A stretch of DNA of 64,000 bases from UBA4427 sp046351135 (GTDB lineage: Bacteria; Myxococcota_A; UBA9160; UBA4427). A program made the translations under genes and the position numbers. The stretch's first letter is position 1; the number at the start of each line of letters is the position of its first letter. Positions 37,793 through 47,347 of the stretch are shown here, piece by piece. The notes under the pieces are model-generated. The model saw only the letters and a program-made list of their open reading frames with translations, was not told the DNA's origin and searched no databases. The stretch covers positions 1 through 64,000 of the forward strand of contig JAXLZA010000007.1 of the NCBI GenBank assembly GCA_046351135.1, read 5' to 3'.

Positions 37793-38872
37793 ATGGATTT
37801 TGATCTCTCCGACGAGCAGCGGATGCTGCAGCAGACGGTCAAGCAGTTCCTCGACAACGAGTGTCCGATGGCGAAGCTGCGCCAGCTCTTCGACGACGAG
37901 GTCGGCTTCGACTCCGTCCTCTGGAAGGGGCTCGCGGAGCTCGGCGTGACGGGGATCCATCTGCCGGCCGAGTACGGCGGCAGCGAGCTCGAGATCCTCG
38001 ACCTCGCGGTCGTGGCCGAGGTGCTCGGCGCACACGCGACGCCGGTTCCCTTCCTGTCCCACTCGCTCGCGGGGCTCGCGATCTCGCTCGCGGGCTCGCC
38101 CGAGCAGAAGAAGCGCTGGCTGCCGGCAATCGCCTCGGGCGAGAAGATCGCGACGATCGCGTTCTCGGAGGCGGAGGACGCCTGGCTGCCGGAGCAGTGG
38201 ACGCTCGCGGCCGGCGCGACGCTCAAGGGCGCCAAGGAGCGCGTCGAGGCCGCCGAGCAGGCGGATCTCTTCGTCGTCGGCCTCGCCGGCGGGAAGCTCG
38301 GCGTCGTCGAGCGCGGAGCCAAGGGCGTCGAGATCCAGCGGATCGAGACGGCCGATCGGACGCGCCGGCTGGGTCGCGTGCATTTCGAGGGGACGCCCGT
38401 CGAGGTCCTGGCCGCCGGCGGCGCGGACGCGGCCCGGCGCGTCGTCGATGTCGGGCTCGTCCTGATCGCGGCGGACGCCGTCGGCGGCTCGGACAAGCTC
38501 GTCGCGACGAGCGTCGCCTACGCGAAGAACCGTGAGCAGTTCGGCGTCATCATCGGCTCCTTCCAGGCCCTGAAGCATCAGCTCGCCGAGATGGCGATCG
38601 AGATCGAGCCGACCCGCGCCCTCTACTGGTATGCCGCCCATGCCCAGGACCACGTGCCCTCCGAGGCCTCCCGCATCGCCTCGATCGCGAAGAGCCACCT
38701 CTGCGAGCGCTACTCGCAGGTCGCCCGCGACGCGACCGAGGTCCACGGCGGCATCGGCTTCACCTGGGAAGGCGACACGCAGATCTGGTTCAAGCGCGCG
38801 ATGACCGACCGCGTCCTGCTCGGCACCCCGCGGCTCCACAAGAACCGGGCGGCAGCGCTCTCGAGCTGGTAG
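37793..38872 (+). CDS. Acyl-CoA dehydrogenase family protein (second, shortened subunit)
   Basis: 359 residues, about 20-40 shorter than typical. The helical amino domain (DFDLSDEQRMLQQTVKQFLD) and LPAEYGGSELEILD are normal, but the middle beta domain is reduced around AFSEAEDAW and KGAKERVEAAEQ, and it lacks the usual T-G-S-D FAD strand motif. The carboxyl VHGGIGFTWEGDTQIWFKRA is well conserved. This reduction is what one expects of the non-FAD-contributing partner in an alpha2beta2 enzyme. Translationally coupled to the previous gene. Confidence 0.88.
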   Translation: MDFDLSDEQRMLQQTVKQFLDNECPMAKLRQLFDDEVGFDSVLWKGLAELGVTGIHLPAEYGGSELEILDLAVVAEVLGAHATPVPFLSHSLAGLAISLAGSPEQKKRWLPAIASGEKIATIAFSEAEDAWLPEQWTLAAGATLKGAKERVEAAEQADLFVVGLAGGKLGVVERGAKGVEIQRIETADRTRRLGRVHFEGTPVEVLAAGGADAARRVVDVGLVLIAADAVGGSDKLVATSVAYAKNREQFGVIIGSFQALKHQLAEMAIEIEPTRALYWYAAHAQDHVPSEASRIASIAKSHLCERYSQVARDATEVHGGIGFTWEGDTQIWFKRAMTDRVLLGTPRLHKNRAAALSSW

Positions 38873-38880
38873 GCGGCGTC

Positions 38881-38930
38881 GCGATGGTCGGTGGGATCCC
38901 GTGGCTCGGGCGGCCAGCGCCGACCGTCGC
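38881..38930. terminator. Terminator-like inverted repeat between convergent genes
   Basis: GCGATGGTCGG at 38881-38891 pairs with CCGACCGTCGC at 38920-38930 (ten Watson-Crick pairs plus one G-T). It fills the 61-base gap between the dehydrogenase stop and the end of the opposing GH172-like gene. No T tract. Confidence 0.35.
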
Positions 38931-38933
38931 GGG

Positions 38934-40181
38934 CTAGCCTTGGCCGATCGCCGCCCCGACGAAGTCGAGGGCGGCCTCGGCGGGCGAGGCCTGCTCGTAC
39001 GGGAGGCGTTCGACCTGCGCCGTCGCCTCCTCCGACGCATAGCGCCGGACGGCCTGGGGTGTCCGGCAGTAGGCGAAGGCCGCGGCGCAGTAGTCGTCCG
39101 ATCGCTCCGCGATCGCCCAGTCCGCGGGGAACGCGCCCTGCGATCGGCGCCAGCCCGTGCCGGCGACGGGATGGCCGGCGTCGATCGCCGCGCGCTTCGC
39201 CTCCTCGCCCGGCAGCACGAAGACGGCGCCGATCTGCTGGATCGTGACCCGGAGGCTCTCCCGGAAGACGATCGGGTCCGCGAGATGCCAGCGATAGAAG
39301 CCGGTCAGGTCGGGCATGCGGCGGTCGGGGCGCGCGGGATCCCGGATCTCGAAGGGGACGCCGGCGTGGGGCGTCTGGTGCGGACCCATGGCCCAGGCGG
39401 TGCCGACGTAGTCCTCGAGGCCGGTGCCGCAGATCGTGGGCAGGGGGCCCTCGCCGTCGAAGAACATCTTGACCTCGCCCTCGCCGTACCACGCGAAGAG
39501 CTCGTCCTGGCGCACGCGGATCCCGACGACCGAGCCGAGGAAGCGCCCCGGTCCCCGCAGCCCCTCGAAGATCACGAAGTCGCGCTTCTGCGTGGTCGGG
39601 TTCTCGCGACGATAGGCGACGTGGAGGTACGACGGCTCGCGCTCGGGCGCGCTGTGCGGATCCAATGCGGCGGCACCCCGATCCAGCTTGTCGGCGCCCC
39701 GATCCAGCGTGTAGTCGATCTGGTAGTAGAGCAGGAGCCGGTTCGTCGACTCGTTGACGAGCTCGACGCGGACCCGACGCTCGAAGGGCATCGGGTAGTA
39801 GGCGTTGAAGCCCCGGCCCTCCTGGATCGCCGAGAGCGCTGTCACGAGCGGGACCGGGCGGCCGAGCGGTGCGCCGAAGAAGTCGACGACCGGGACGCTG
39901 ATCGAGGGCACGTCCAGCCCGTCGTAGAAGACCTCGAGGCGCACCGCGCGCATCCGCTCCGGCGGCGCCGGCGGGATCGTGAGCCAGACGTGGCGGATCG
40001 TCCCCGGGCCCTCGAGGTCCGCGAGCACGACGCGCTCGCCCGCGGCGAGCTCGCGGAAGGGCGCGCCCTTGCGGCCGCCGTGGGCGGCGCCGCCGGCAGC
40101 GCGGGCACCGGTCGGATTCTCGAAGGAGACCGATCGACTCTCGAGCGAGAGATCGATCCGGGACGGGTCGGACCAGACCAT
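38934..40181 (-). CDS. DUF2961 / glycoside hydrolase family 172-like protein
   Basis: 415 residues from ATG 40181 (GAGG six bases upstream); an upstream ATG at 40274 would add 31 residues of weak coding character. The family signature is SVSFENPTGARAAGG, KGAPFRELAAGERVVLADLEGPGTIRHVWLT near the start, then CGTGLEDYVGTAWAMG and FYRWHLADPIVF. DUF2961 proteins are now grouped as GH172, including difructose-anhydride and alpha-D-arabinofuranoside-acting enzymes that work as multimers. No signal peptide is evident. No other carbohydrate-active gene is nearby. Confidence 0.82.
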   Translation of the reverse strand: MVWSDPSRIDLSLESRSVSFENPTGARAAGGAAHGGRKGAPFRELAAGERVVLADLEGPGTIRHVWLTIPPAPPERMRAVRLEVFYDGLDVPSISVPVVDFFGAPLGRPVPLVTALSAIQEGRGFNAYYPMPFERRVRVELVNESTNRLLLYYQIDYTLDRGADKLDRGAAALDPHSAPEREPSYLHVAYRRENPTTQKRDFVIFEGLRGPGRFLGSVVGIRVRQDELFAWYGEGEVKMFFDGEGPLPTICGTGLEDYVGTAWAMGPHQTPHAGVPFEIRDPARPDRRMPDLTGFYRWHLADPIVFRESLRVTIQQIGAVFVLPGEEAKRAAIDAGHPVAGTGWRRSQGAFPADWAIAERSDDYCAAAFAYCRTPQAVRRYASEEATAQVERLPYEQASPAEAALDFVGAAIGQG

Positions 40182-40319
40182 GAGGGACCTCGCGAGGCAG
40201 GCCGGACGCGGCGGTGCGCCGATCGCCCCATCGAACCGGAATCGGCGCGCCTCGTAAAGGGCCGGGGGCGGCATCGCCGCTCCGATCGAGGCGTTCGCTT
40301 CGCTGCCCTGCCGTTCTCG

Positions 40320-40355
40320 CCGCCAATGCCGCCAACGCCGCCAACGCCGCCCGCG
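40320..40355. repeat. Short 9-base tandem repeat
   Basis: Units CCGCCAATG, CCGCCAACG, CCGCCAACG and CCGCCCGCG lie head to tail between the GH172-like and radical SAM genes. The surrounding 193-base gap shows no gene. Confidence 0.7.
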
Positions 40356-40374
40356 CCGTGCGCGGATGCCGGGC

Positions 40375-41535
40375 TCAGAAGCCGAGCTCGAGCTGGGGCC
40401 CGGCTGGCCGGCGGAAGGCCGCGGTCGAGAGCGCGGGGCGCGGCCGGTCGAGCTCGTGCTTGCGCGCCCAGATCCGGAAGGCCGCGCCGATCTGGTCGGC
40501 GAAGAGGCCCTCGCCGCGCATGCGCGTCCCGAAGCGCGGATCGTTGAGGCGGCCGCCGCGCAGGCTCTCGAGGCGGTGGAGGACCTTGTCCCGGCGCAGC
40601 GGATGGTGGGTCCGCAGCCAGTCGTCGAAGAGCGCCTTCAGGCCGAAGGGCAGGCGCAGCACGATGTAGCCCGCGTGGGTCGCACCGGCGTTCTTCGCGG
40701 CCTCGAGGATCGCGGGCATCTCGTGGTCCGTCAGGCCCGGGATGACGGGTCCGAGGATCACGCCCGTCGGGATGCCCGCCGCCGCCAGCGCTTCGACCGC
40801 GCGCAGGCGTTCGGGGATCGACGAGGCCCGCGGCTCGAGCGTCCGCGCGATCTCCGGATCGAGGCTCCCGATCGAGAGCGAGACCGAGACCGCGTCGACC
40901 GCCGCGAGGCCCCGGAAGAGATCGAGGTCGCGGACGACGAGCGCGTTCTTCGTGATGATTGCGATCGGATTGCGGAACTCGGCGAAGACCTCGATGCACC
41001 GCCGCGTGAGCCGCAGCCGTCGCTCGACCGGCTGATAGGCGTCGGTCACCCCCGAGAGCGCCACGACCTGCGGCACCCAGCGCGACGAGGCGAGCTCCCG
41101 GCGCAGGAGCTCGGGGGCGCGCTCCTTGACCAGGATCTTGGTCTCGAAGTCGAGGCCGGCGGAGTAGCCGAGGTATTCGTGGGTCGGCCGCGCATAACAG
41201 TAGGCGCAGCCGTGCTCGCAGCCGCGGTAGGGGTTCAGGCTCGCGTCGAAGGGGATGTCCGGGCTCTGGTTGAAGGTGAGGGCAGTGCGCGCGGGGTCGG
41301 GCAGGTAGCGGGTCCGGGGCGAGGGATCCTGGGCGGCGCTCGCTGCACCCGCTGCGTCTGCCGCGCCCGCTGCGTCCGATTCGGCGGCGGCATCGGCGGC
41401 GCGGGAGAGCGCGAGGGCCTCGAGATCGGCCTCGACCGTGAAGCGCTCGAAGCGACCGGTCGGGTTCTCGCGCGCACCGCGCCCCTTGCGGGGGCCGGGG
41501 AGCGAGGGGCTCGAGGGGGTGGGGCGAGGGATCAT
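40375..41535 (-). CDS. PA0069 family radical SAM protein
   Basis: 386 residues. Cys106, Cys110 and Cys113 in YRGCEHGCAYCYARP make the SAM-binding [4Fe-4S] motif, with the extended NPYRGCEHGC wording of the PA0069/SPL-related group. Later motifs are SGVTDAYQPVE, AIITKNALVVRDLDL and VSLSIGSLDPEI. The amino end has a low-complexity Ala/Asp stretch (residues 46-69) that looks like repeat expansion. The family is annotated as DNA-repair photolyase-like by similarity to spore photoproduct lyase; the true reaction is unproven. Confidence 0.87.
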   Translation of the reverse strand: MIPRPTPSSPSLPGPRKGRGARENPTGRFERFTVEADLEALALSRAADAAAESDAAGAADAAGAASAAQDPSPRTRYLPDPARTALTFNQSPDIPFDASLNPYRGCEHGCAYCYARPTHEYLGYSAGLDFETKILVKERAPELLRRELASSRWVPQVVALSGVTDAYQPVERRLRLTRRCIEVFAEFRNPIAIITKNALVVRDLDLFRGLAAVDAVSVSLSIGSLDPEIARTLEPRASSIPERLRAVEALAAAGIPTGVILGPVIPGLTDHEMPAILEAAKNAGATHAGYIVLRLPFGLKALFDDWLRTHHPLRRDKVLHRLESLRGGRLNDPRFGTRMRGEGLFADQIGAAFRIWARKHELDRPRPALSTAAFRRPAGPQLELGF

Positions 41536-41700
41536 CGAGAGCGAAAGTAAGGAGAAAATGGGTCGCGGGCAAGGCTCGAAGCGAGCGGGTCGATCGGCGC
41601 GAGCCGCCCGGCGAATCCCGGCCGAGCCCGGCAGACCCGGCGAGGGCCCTGGCCCGGCTCGAAAGGGGCGGTGCCCGGCGAGAAGGCGGACTCCTGCGCG

Positions 41701-44346
41701 TCAGGCGCTTCGCAGGCGGCCGAGGTAGGCCTCGAGCTCGCGGGCGAGGCGACCGGTGCCCTCGCGGGCGATCGCGAGCTCCTCGGTGATCTGGCGGAGG
41801 GTGCGCGGACCTGCGGCGAGGGGATGGGCGCGGAAGAAGGCACCGATCTCGCGGGCGCGACCCGGCGGGAGGGCCGTCGCCGTCGCGGCGGCGACCCGCG
41901 CGAGGAGGATCGGCGGCCACTCGCGCTCGAGGCGCTTCCAGATCCGCTGGAGCCGGGCCCAGGCCGGGTCCGCCGACTCGGGCGCGCCGAGCAGGGCGAC
42001 GAGCAGGCCCGCGCGATCGACGGCCGGGGCCAGGTCGGTGTCGACGACGGCGCGCAAGCTGGCCTCGATGGCCGCGCGTCCCGGGAAGCCCGCGAGGCCG
42101 AGGAGCCAGCGCCGACGCGCCTGGGGGGTCGCGGCGCGGGCGACGGAGGCCCGGAACTCCCCGTGGAGCGCGAGATCGCCGCGCTGGGCGGCGATGCCGA
42201 CCAGGGCGTCGGCGAGCTCGGGCGGCAGCGCGGTGCGACCGGCGAGGGCCGCCGCCGTTCGACGCGAGGCCTCGCTCCCGATCTGCTCCGAGCGGCCGAG
42301 TCCGCCGACGAGCTCCACGATGCGCGCGCGGCGCTCGCGTCGGCTGCGATCGTCGCGCGGATCGGCCTCGAGGCCGAGCGCGTCGAACTGGCCACCGAAG
42401 TAGACCTCGATCCAGGCGCGCAGGAGCGGCTCGAGGGCGGGGTCACCGGCCGGGACGACGCGCTGGAAGATCCGCGCGAGCACGCGCTCGATCGCGGCGA
42501 GGACGTCGGGATCCTCCTCCTCGCCGAGGCTCGCGACGAGGTCGAGGAGCGGTGCGAGATGGCCGTCGCCCGTGCGGGCGAGGGCCCACTGATGGCCGAT
42601 GAGCCCGATCCGCTCGAGGGGCGAGAGGCTCGTGTGGGAGGCGAGCAGGTCGCGCAACTCGGACTCGCCGTGGGCGACGCGGAAGAAGCCGGCCTCGCCC
42701 GCGTTGCCGTAGATCCAGGTCAGCGCGGCGCCCTGGCCCGGGACGGTGTCGCGGGTCTTCCAGACGAGGTGGCGCACCGCCCGCGCGTTGCCGTCGTCGC
42801 CGCGCCCGACGCGCCCCATCCAGGGGATCGGCCAGCGCGTCGCGTCCTTCGTCGCGCGTCCGCCGCGGCTCGCGCGGGCGCGGAAGCGCTCCTGGCGCAG
42901 GGTGATCACGTCCCGATCGCCCTCGCTCCGGCGCTCGACGCGCACGAGCGGAAAGCCCGTCTGCAGGGTCCACGGGGCGACGATCTTCTCGATCGGCTCG
43001 TCGCAGACCTCGCCGAGGGCGCTCCAGAGATCGCTCGCGGTCGCGGCGCGCTCGCGGTGACGCCGCAGATAGAGGCGCACGCCCTCGCGGAAGCGCTCGC
43101 TCCCGAGGTACTGCTCGAGCATGCGGAGGACCGACGCGCCCTTGGTGTAGGTGATGGCGTCGAAGTTCTCGTGGGCCTCCTTCGCGTCGCGGACGGGCGG
43201 GGCGATCGGATGGCTCGTCGCGAGGGCGTCCTGCTCGAGGGCCTCCTCGCGGCGGTGGGCGAAGGACTGCCAGACGCGCCAATCGCCCTGCCAGCCGTCG
43301 AGGATCTCGTAGGCCATCCAGGTCGCGAAGGACTCGTTGAGCCAGAGGTCGTTCCACCAGGCCATCGTCACGAGATTCCCGAACCACATGTGGGCGAGCT
43401 CGTGGGCGATCGTCTCGGCCGAACGGAAGAGCTCGGCCGGGCTCGCCTGCGCCGCATCGAGGAGCAGCACGGAGTCGCGGAAGAAGACCGCACCCGCGTT
43501 CTCCATGGCGCCGAAGGCGAAGTCGGGCAGGGCCAGCAGATCGAGCTTCGGGTACGGATGCGGGATCTCGAACCAGCGCTCGAGGCGGGCCAGGCTCTCG
43601 GCCGCCGCCTCGCGGGCGAAGGAGGCGAGGGTCTGGCGGCCGGGGAGGGTGTAGACGCGGATCGGCGTCGGGCCGACGTGGAGGGCGGGGCCCGCCTCGA
43701 AGGGGCCGACGGCGAGGGCGACGAGATAGGCGGAGAGCGGAGGCGTCGGGTGGAAGTGGACCGTCTTGCGCCCGCGCGCCGCCTCCTCCTCGAACTCGAC
43801 CGGCGCGTTCGAGAGGACCGTCGCGTCGGCCGGGACCGTCGCGACGATCCGATAGCGCAGCTTGATCGCCGGCTCGTCGAAGGCGGGAAAGAAGCGCCGC
43901 GCGTCGGTCGGACAGAGCTGGGTCGCGAGCCACGGGCTCGCGTCGTCGTTCGAGCGGTAGAGCCCGCGCAGGTCGCGCCGCACGCGGCCGCGGAAGTCGA
44001 GCTCAAGTCGGAGCGCGCCGGCGGCGAGCTTCTCGCCGAAGCGCAGCCGCACCACCTCCCGATCCTTCGCCCACTCGACGCGGGGCCGGATCACTCGGCC
44101 GTCGACGCGCACGAGCGCCCGCGAGACGGCGAGGTCGGCGGCGTGGAGCTCGAGGGTGTCGGTCGCGCGATCGAGCTGGAGCGCATAACGCACCTCGCCG
44201 CGGAACGCGCGGCGGCGCGGATCGAGGTCGAAGCGGAGCTCGGCCGTCTGGGGCCGGACGTGGGGCGAGAGGCGGTGTCGGGGGCGATTCGCCAAGCGGT
44301 CCTCCCGGGACCCGGCCGGAGGGGCCGCGCCGCGTTCCCCGAGCAT
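41701..44346 (-). CDS. M1 family metallopeptidase (aminopeptidase N-like)
   Basis: 881-residue zinc aminopeptidase. GAMEN at residues 279-283 and HELAH at 315-319 with the downstream Glu338 (WLNESFATW) provide the substrate-anchoring and zinc-binding residues. The order is an amino-terminal beta domain (FRGEVRYALQLDR), thermolysin-like catalytic domain, small beta domain, then a helical ERAP1-like carboxyl domain (WIYGNAGEAGFFRV). No signal peptide is seen, so it is probably cytoplasmic and trims peptides. It ends 165 bases before the radical SAM gene start. Confidence 0.93.
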   Translation of the reverse strand: MLGERGAAPPAGSREDRLANRPRHRLSPHVRPQTAELRFDLDPRRRAFRGEVRYALQLDRATDTLELHAADLAVSRALVRVDGRVIRPRVEWAKDREVVRLRFGEKLAAGALRLELDFRGRVRRDLRGLYRSNDDASPWLATQLCPTDARRFFPAFDEPAIKLRYRIVATVPADATVLSNAPVEFEEEAARGRKTVHFHPTPPLSAYLVALAVGPFEAGPALHVGPTPIRVYTLPGRQTLASFAREAAAESLARLERWFEIPHPYPKLDLLALPDFAFGAMENAGAVFFRDSVLLLDAAQASPAELFRSAETIAHELAHMWFGNLVTMAWWNDLWLNESFATWMAYEILDGWQGDWRVWQSFAHRREEALEQDALATSHPIAPPVRDAKEAHENFDAITYTKGASVLRMLEQYLGSERFREGVRLYLRRHRERAATASDLWSALGEVCDEPIEKIVAPWTLQTGFPLVRVERRSEGDRDVITLRQERFRARASRGGRATKDATRWPIPWMGRVGRGDDGNARAVRHLVWKTRDTVPGQGAALTWIYGNAGEAGFFRVAHGESELRDLLASHTSLSPLERIGLIGHQWALARTGDGHLAPLLDLVASLGEEEDPDVLAAIERVLARIFQRVVPAGDPALEPLLRAWIEVYFGGQFDALGLEADPRDDRSRRERRARIVELVGGLGRSEQIGSEASRRTAAALAGRTALPPELADALVGIAAQRGDLALHGEFRASVARAATPQARRRWLLGLAGFPGRAAIEASLRAVVDTDLAPAVDRAGLLVALLGAPESADPAWARLQRIWKRLEREWPPILLARVAAATATALPPGRAREIGAFFRAHPLAAGPRTLRQITEELAIAREGTGRLARELEAYLGRLRSA

Positions 44347-44367
44347 CGCGGTGCGGGGCGACCGGCG

Positions 44368-45021
44368 TCAACGGCTCCGGCGCGATCGGGCCACGTCCGC
44401 GATCGCGCGGAGCTGTCCGAGGCCTTCGCGCAGCCGCCCCCGCCAGCCCGGCTCGGGGCCGGGGGCCGCGAGGCCCCAGACATCGAGGCCGCGCGTGCGG
44501 GCGAGGAAGAGGGTGCGGGGCAGGTGGAAGGCCTGGGTGACGAGCAGGATGCGCGCGTCGGCGTGGTGGGCGGCGAGATGGTCGATCGTGTCGATCGTCC
44601 GGCGCGCCGCCCGATCGAAGCGCAGGGCCGTCGGCGGGACGCCCGCCTCGGCGAGCAGGGCCGCGAGCGCCTCGACCTCGTCCCGCTCGGACGCCCCCTC
44701 GAGCCCGCGACCGCTGCAGAGCAGGGGCACCGACCCGAGCGCGTGGAACGCCTCGGCCGCAGCCCGGGCGCGCCCCGTCAGATGGCGATTCGGTCGGCCG
44801 TCGCGCGCGCGCGGCGGACAGCCGAGGACGACGATCAGATCGGGCCGGCGCGGGTCGGGGAGCGCTGCGGCCGAGGCGACGCGCCGGGCTCGGGCGTGGC
44901 GCTCGAGCGCCGACGAGAGCAGGGCGATCAGGGCGATGCCGACGACGAGCCCGAGGCCCAGGCCGAGGACGCCGCCGACCAGCAGCTCGAGGACGCCGCT
45001 CGCGCCGAGCCCCGCGCTCAC
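44368..45021 (-). CDS. YdcF/SanA (DUF218) family protein
   Basis: 217 residues. One membrane segment at about residues 10-37 precedes the DUF218 fold, recognised by DLIVVLGCPPRARDGRPN, GRARAAAEAFHALGSVPLLCSGRG, the acidic SERDEVEAL segment and LLVTQAFHLPRTLFLARTRG. The protein should be anchored in the inner membrane with the domain in the periplasm. SanA/ElyC relatives affect envelope integrity; the molecular reaction is unknown. It lies 21 bases upstream of the aminopeptidase on the same strand. Confidence 0.84.
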   Translation of the reverse strand: MSAGLGASGVLELLVGGVLGLGLGLVVGIALIALLSSALERHARARRVASAAALPDPRRPDLIVVLGCPPRARDGRPNRHLTGRARAAAEAFHALGSVPLLCSGRGLEGASERDEVEALAALLAEAGVPPTALRFDRAARRTIDTIDHLAAHHADARILLVTQAFHLPRTLFLARTRGLDVWGLAAPGPEPGWRGRLREGLGQLRAIADVARSRRSR

Positions 45022-45101
45022 GGCCGCCCGCCTGCGGCCCTGGGACGCGCCGCCATTCTCGTGTATCCGTTCGCCCTCGCGAACCCAGGGAGAGCGCGCG
45101 C

Positions 45102-45527
45102 ATGCCCAGCATCTTCACGCAGATCATCGAGGGTCGGTTGCCCGGTCATTTCGTCTGGAAGGACGAGCACTGCGTCGCCTTCCTCACGATCGCCCCGCTC
45201 AAGCCCGGCCATACGCTCGTCGTGCCGCGTCGGGAGGTCGATGCGTGGACGGACCTCGAGCCCGACCTGATGACCCATCTGACCCGCGTCGCCCAGTCGA
45301 TCGCGCGCGCGCTCGATCGCGTCTACCGACCCGAGAAGGTCGGTCTCACGATCCTGGGCCTCGAGGTCCCGCACGTCCATCTCCACGTCTCCTGCATCTG
45401 GAGCCCCCACGACCTCGACTTCGGCCGCGCCGACACGAAGGCCTCCCAGGCGAGCCTCGCCGAGGCGGCAGGCAAGCTCCGGGCGGCGCTGCGCGAGCTG
45501 GGCCACCGCGAGGTCGCCGACGCCTAG
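45102..45527 (+). CDS. HIT family protein
   Basis: 141-residue histidine-triad nucleotide-binding protein. The triad is HVHLHV at about residues 94-99, and IIEGRLPGHFVWKDEHCVAFL and LKPGHTLVVPRREV are standard HIT segments. It would hydrolyse nucleoside phosphoramidates or dinucleotides. ATG 45102 gives the normal length. It is divergent from the DUF218 gene and its stop overlaps the end of the convergent SDR gene by four bases. Confidence 0.92.
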   Translation: MPSIFTQIIEGRLPGHFVWKDEHCVAFLTIAPLKPGHTLVVPRREVDAWTDLEPDLMTHLTRVAQSIARALDRVYRPEKVGLTILGLEVPHVHLHVSCIWSPHDLDFGRADTKASQASLAEAAGKLRAALRELGHREVADA

Positions 45528-46375
45528 ATCCCGAAGTGGTCGCGGATCAGCTTCAGGTTGAGGGCGTCCGAGAGCAGGCGCTTGCCGAGATCGACGAGCC
45601 GCGCCTCGTTGCCGACCGCATAACGCAGACGTGGTCGCTTCGCGGTCAGGGCGTGGGCGACGGCGTCGGCGACGATCGCAGGCTTCGGGGCCTTCGGGAG
45701 CGACTCGCGGATCGTCTTCTCGCAGCGCGCGCGGCGTTCGGCGTAGGCCGAGGCGGGCGGCGACTGCCCCCAGTCCATGACGTCGTTGAAGGCGGTGTCG
45801 ATGTCGCCGGGCTCGATCAGATGGACCGAGACGCCGAACGGGCGGATCTCGTTGGCGAGGGAGAAGGCGAGGGCTTCGATCGCGGCCTTGCTCGCCGAGT
45901 AGTGGGCCTGGAACGGGATCGGCGCGCGGCCGGCGAGGGAGCCGACGAGCAGGATCCGCCCCGCGCCCCGGGCCCGCATGCGCGCGAGGACCGGGCGCAC
46001 CACGCGCAGCACGCCGAAGACGTTGGTCTCGAACTGGGCGCGCGCGCGCTCGAGGGCGGTCTCCTCGACCGGGCCGAAGATCCCGAAGCCCGCGTTGCAG
46101 ACGAGGCCGTCGAGCCGATCGGTCTTCTCGAAGACGGCGGCGAGGCCCGCCTCGACCGAGCCGTCGTCGCAGACGTCCATCGCGATCCACTCGATCGCCC
46201 CGGCGCCGGCGGGCGTCGCGTCGGACGAGGCGCTCCGCGGCTTGCGGCTCGTCCCGAAGACGCGCCAGCCCCGCTCGAGCATGCGGGCCGCCATCGCGGC
46301 GCCGAGGCCCGAGGAGGCTCCGGTGATGAGGACGCAGGGGCGTTCGGCCAAGATCCTCCTCCCGTCGCTCGTCAC
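45524..46375 (-). CDS. SDR family oxidoreductase
   Basis: 283 residues if GTG 46375 is used. A TTG at 46351 with GGGAGGAGG directly upstream is a strong alternative giving 275 residues. TGASSGLG (cofactor), CNAGFG, GSLAG and Y-SAS-K in HYSASKAAIEAL are the classical active-site motifs, and LIEPGDIDTAF follows. The type resembles acyl-glycerone- or keto-lipid reductases of the broad SDR 'classical' group. It abuts the Tam41-like gene with no gap, so it belongs to the three-gene lipid cluster at 45524-48333. Confidence 0.88.
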   Translation of the reverse strand: MTSDGRRILAERPCVLITGASSGLGAAMAARMLERGWRVFGTSRKPRSASSDATPAGAGAIEWIAMDVCDDGSVEAGLAAVFEKTDRLDGLVCNAGFGIFGPVEETALERARAQFETNVFGVLRVVRPVLARMRARGAGRILLVGSLAGRAPIPFQAHYSASKAAIEALAFSLANEIRPFGVSVHLIEPGDIDTAFNDVMDWGQSPPASAYAERRARCEKTIRESLPKAPKPAIVADAVAHALTAKRPRLRYAVGNEARLVDLGKRLLSDALNLKLIRDHFGI

Positions 46376-47347
46376 CTAACGCAGGTTCCGGCGCGCGATC
46401 TGCTTCAGGATGATCGGCCAGCCGAAGACGAACGGATGGCGGCGCTGGCGCTCGGAGAGCTCGAGCTTCCGGCCGGTGTGCCGCTCGAGCTTCCAGAGCA
46501 CGTACGGTACCCAATCGCCGAAGGTCCAGGCCGTCTTGAAGAGCCGCAGCAGGCCGAGGGTGCGGCCGAGCAGCCGCATCGCCTGCCAGCGCAGCCGCCC
46601 GGCGACGACCGTCGCCGAGGCGATCTCGATCGCGACGGAGCGCGGATACTCCGTCATGCCGGCGATCCGCCCCGTCCGGGCCAGCTCGCGCAGGGAGCGG
46701 ATGCCGACGTCGTCGTAGCGCTCGGCGTTCGCGAGGTAGAGCCCGCGGATCGTCTCCTCGGCCTCGGGCCTCCGCTCGCTGTCGTAGCTGCGCCGGAACG
46801 CCTCCTGCCAGAACGCCGCGAGCGAGAAGCGCATCAGCCCCCCGCGCCGCGGGAGCAGGCAGAGCAGCCGGCCGACCATCACCTCGATCGAGCGCGCGAG
46901 GCAGCCCTCGAAGAAGCGGCGGGCCGCGTCGTCGCGGCAGGCGATCAGGCGGGTCGGCTGGGCGAACCGGGCGAAGACGTAGGGATGGAAGGCGCGGAAG
47001 GAGGTGCCCCGGTCGAAGGCGCGGCGGCTGATCACGCCGTACTTGGTCCGGAGCGTGTGGCCCTCGAACTCGCGCTCGAGGTAGAAGACGTTGGGCGGGG
47101 CGATCGGATTGATCCAGGCGAGCAGCGGATTGCGGTAGGCGCCCAGGTAGTCGTCGACGACCACCCAGAAGTCGAGCACGCCTTCGTCGGTCGTCTGGCG
47201 CAGGCACGAGCCGTAGAAGAGGACGCCGAGGACGCCGCGGCCGTGGCGCGTGGCGAGCTCGTGGGCGAGCCAGTCCACGGCCGCTCGGACGGGCAGGGCG
47301 AGCTCCGCGGCGACGATCGCTTCGAGGGCTTCCTGCTCTTCGCTCAC
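46376..47347 (-). CDS. Tam41/Mmp37-like phosphatidate cytidylyltransferase (probable CDP-diacylglycerol synthase)
   Basis: 323 residues from GTG 47347, overlapping the lipid-kinase stop as GTGA. The sequence follows mitochondrial Tam41 element by element: YGSCL (45-49) with Asp59 and Asp65/Asp66 in LDFWVVVDD as the nucleotidyltransferase site, NVFYLE, KYGVISRRAF (102-111), ARFAQPTRLI, and later EAFRRSYDSERRPE. Tam41 uses CTP and phosphatidic acid to form CDP-diacylglycerol. It has no membrane helices, as expected for a peripheral protein, and is unrelated to CdsA. The neighbouring lipid kinase could make its substrate. Identification rests on motif recall, not a search. Confidence 0.72.
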   Translation of the reverse strand: MSEEQEALEAIVAAELALPVRAAVDWLAHELATRHGRGVLGVLFYGSCLRQTTDEGVLDFWVVVDDYLGAYRNPLLAWINPIAPPNVFYLEREFEGHTLRTKYGVISRRAFDRGTSFRAFHPYVFARFAQPTRLIACRDDAARRFFEGCLARSIEVMVGRLLCLLPRRGGLMRFSLAAFWQEAFRRSYDSERRPEAEETIRGLYLANAERYDDVGIRSLRELARTGRIAGMTEYPRSVAIEIASATVVAGRLRWQAMRLLGRTLGLLRLFKTAWTFGDWVPYVLWKLERHTGRKLELSERQRRHPFVFGWPIILKQIARRNLR

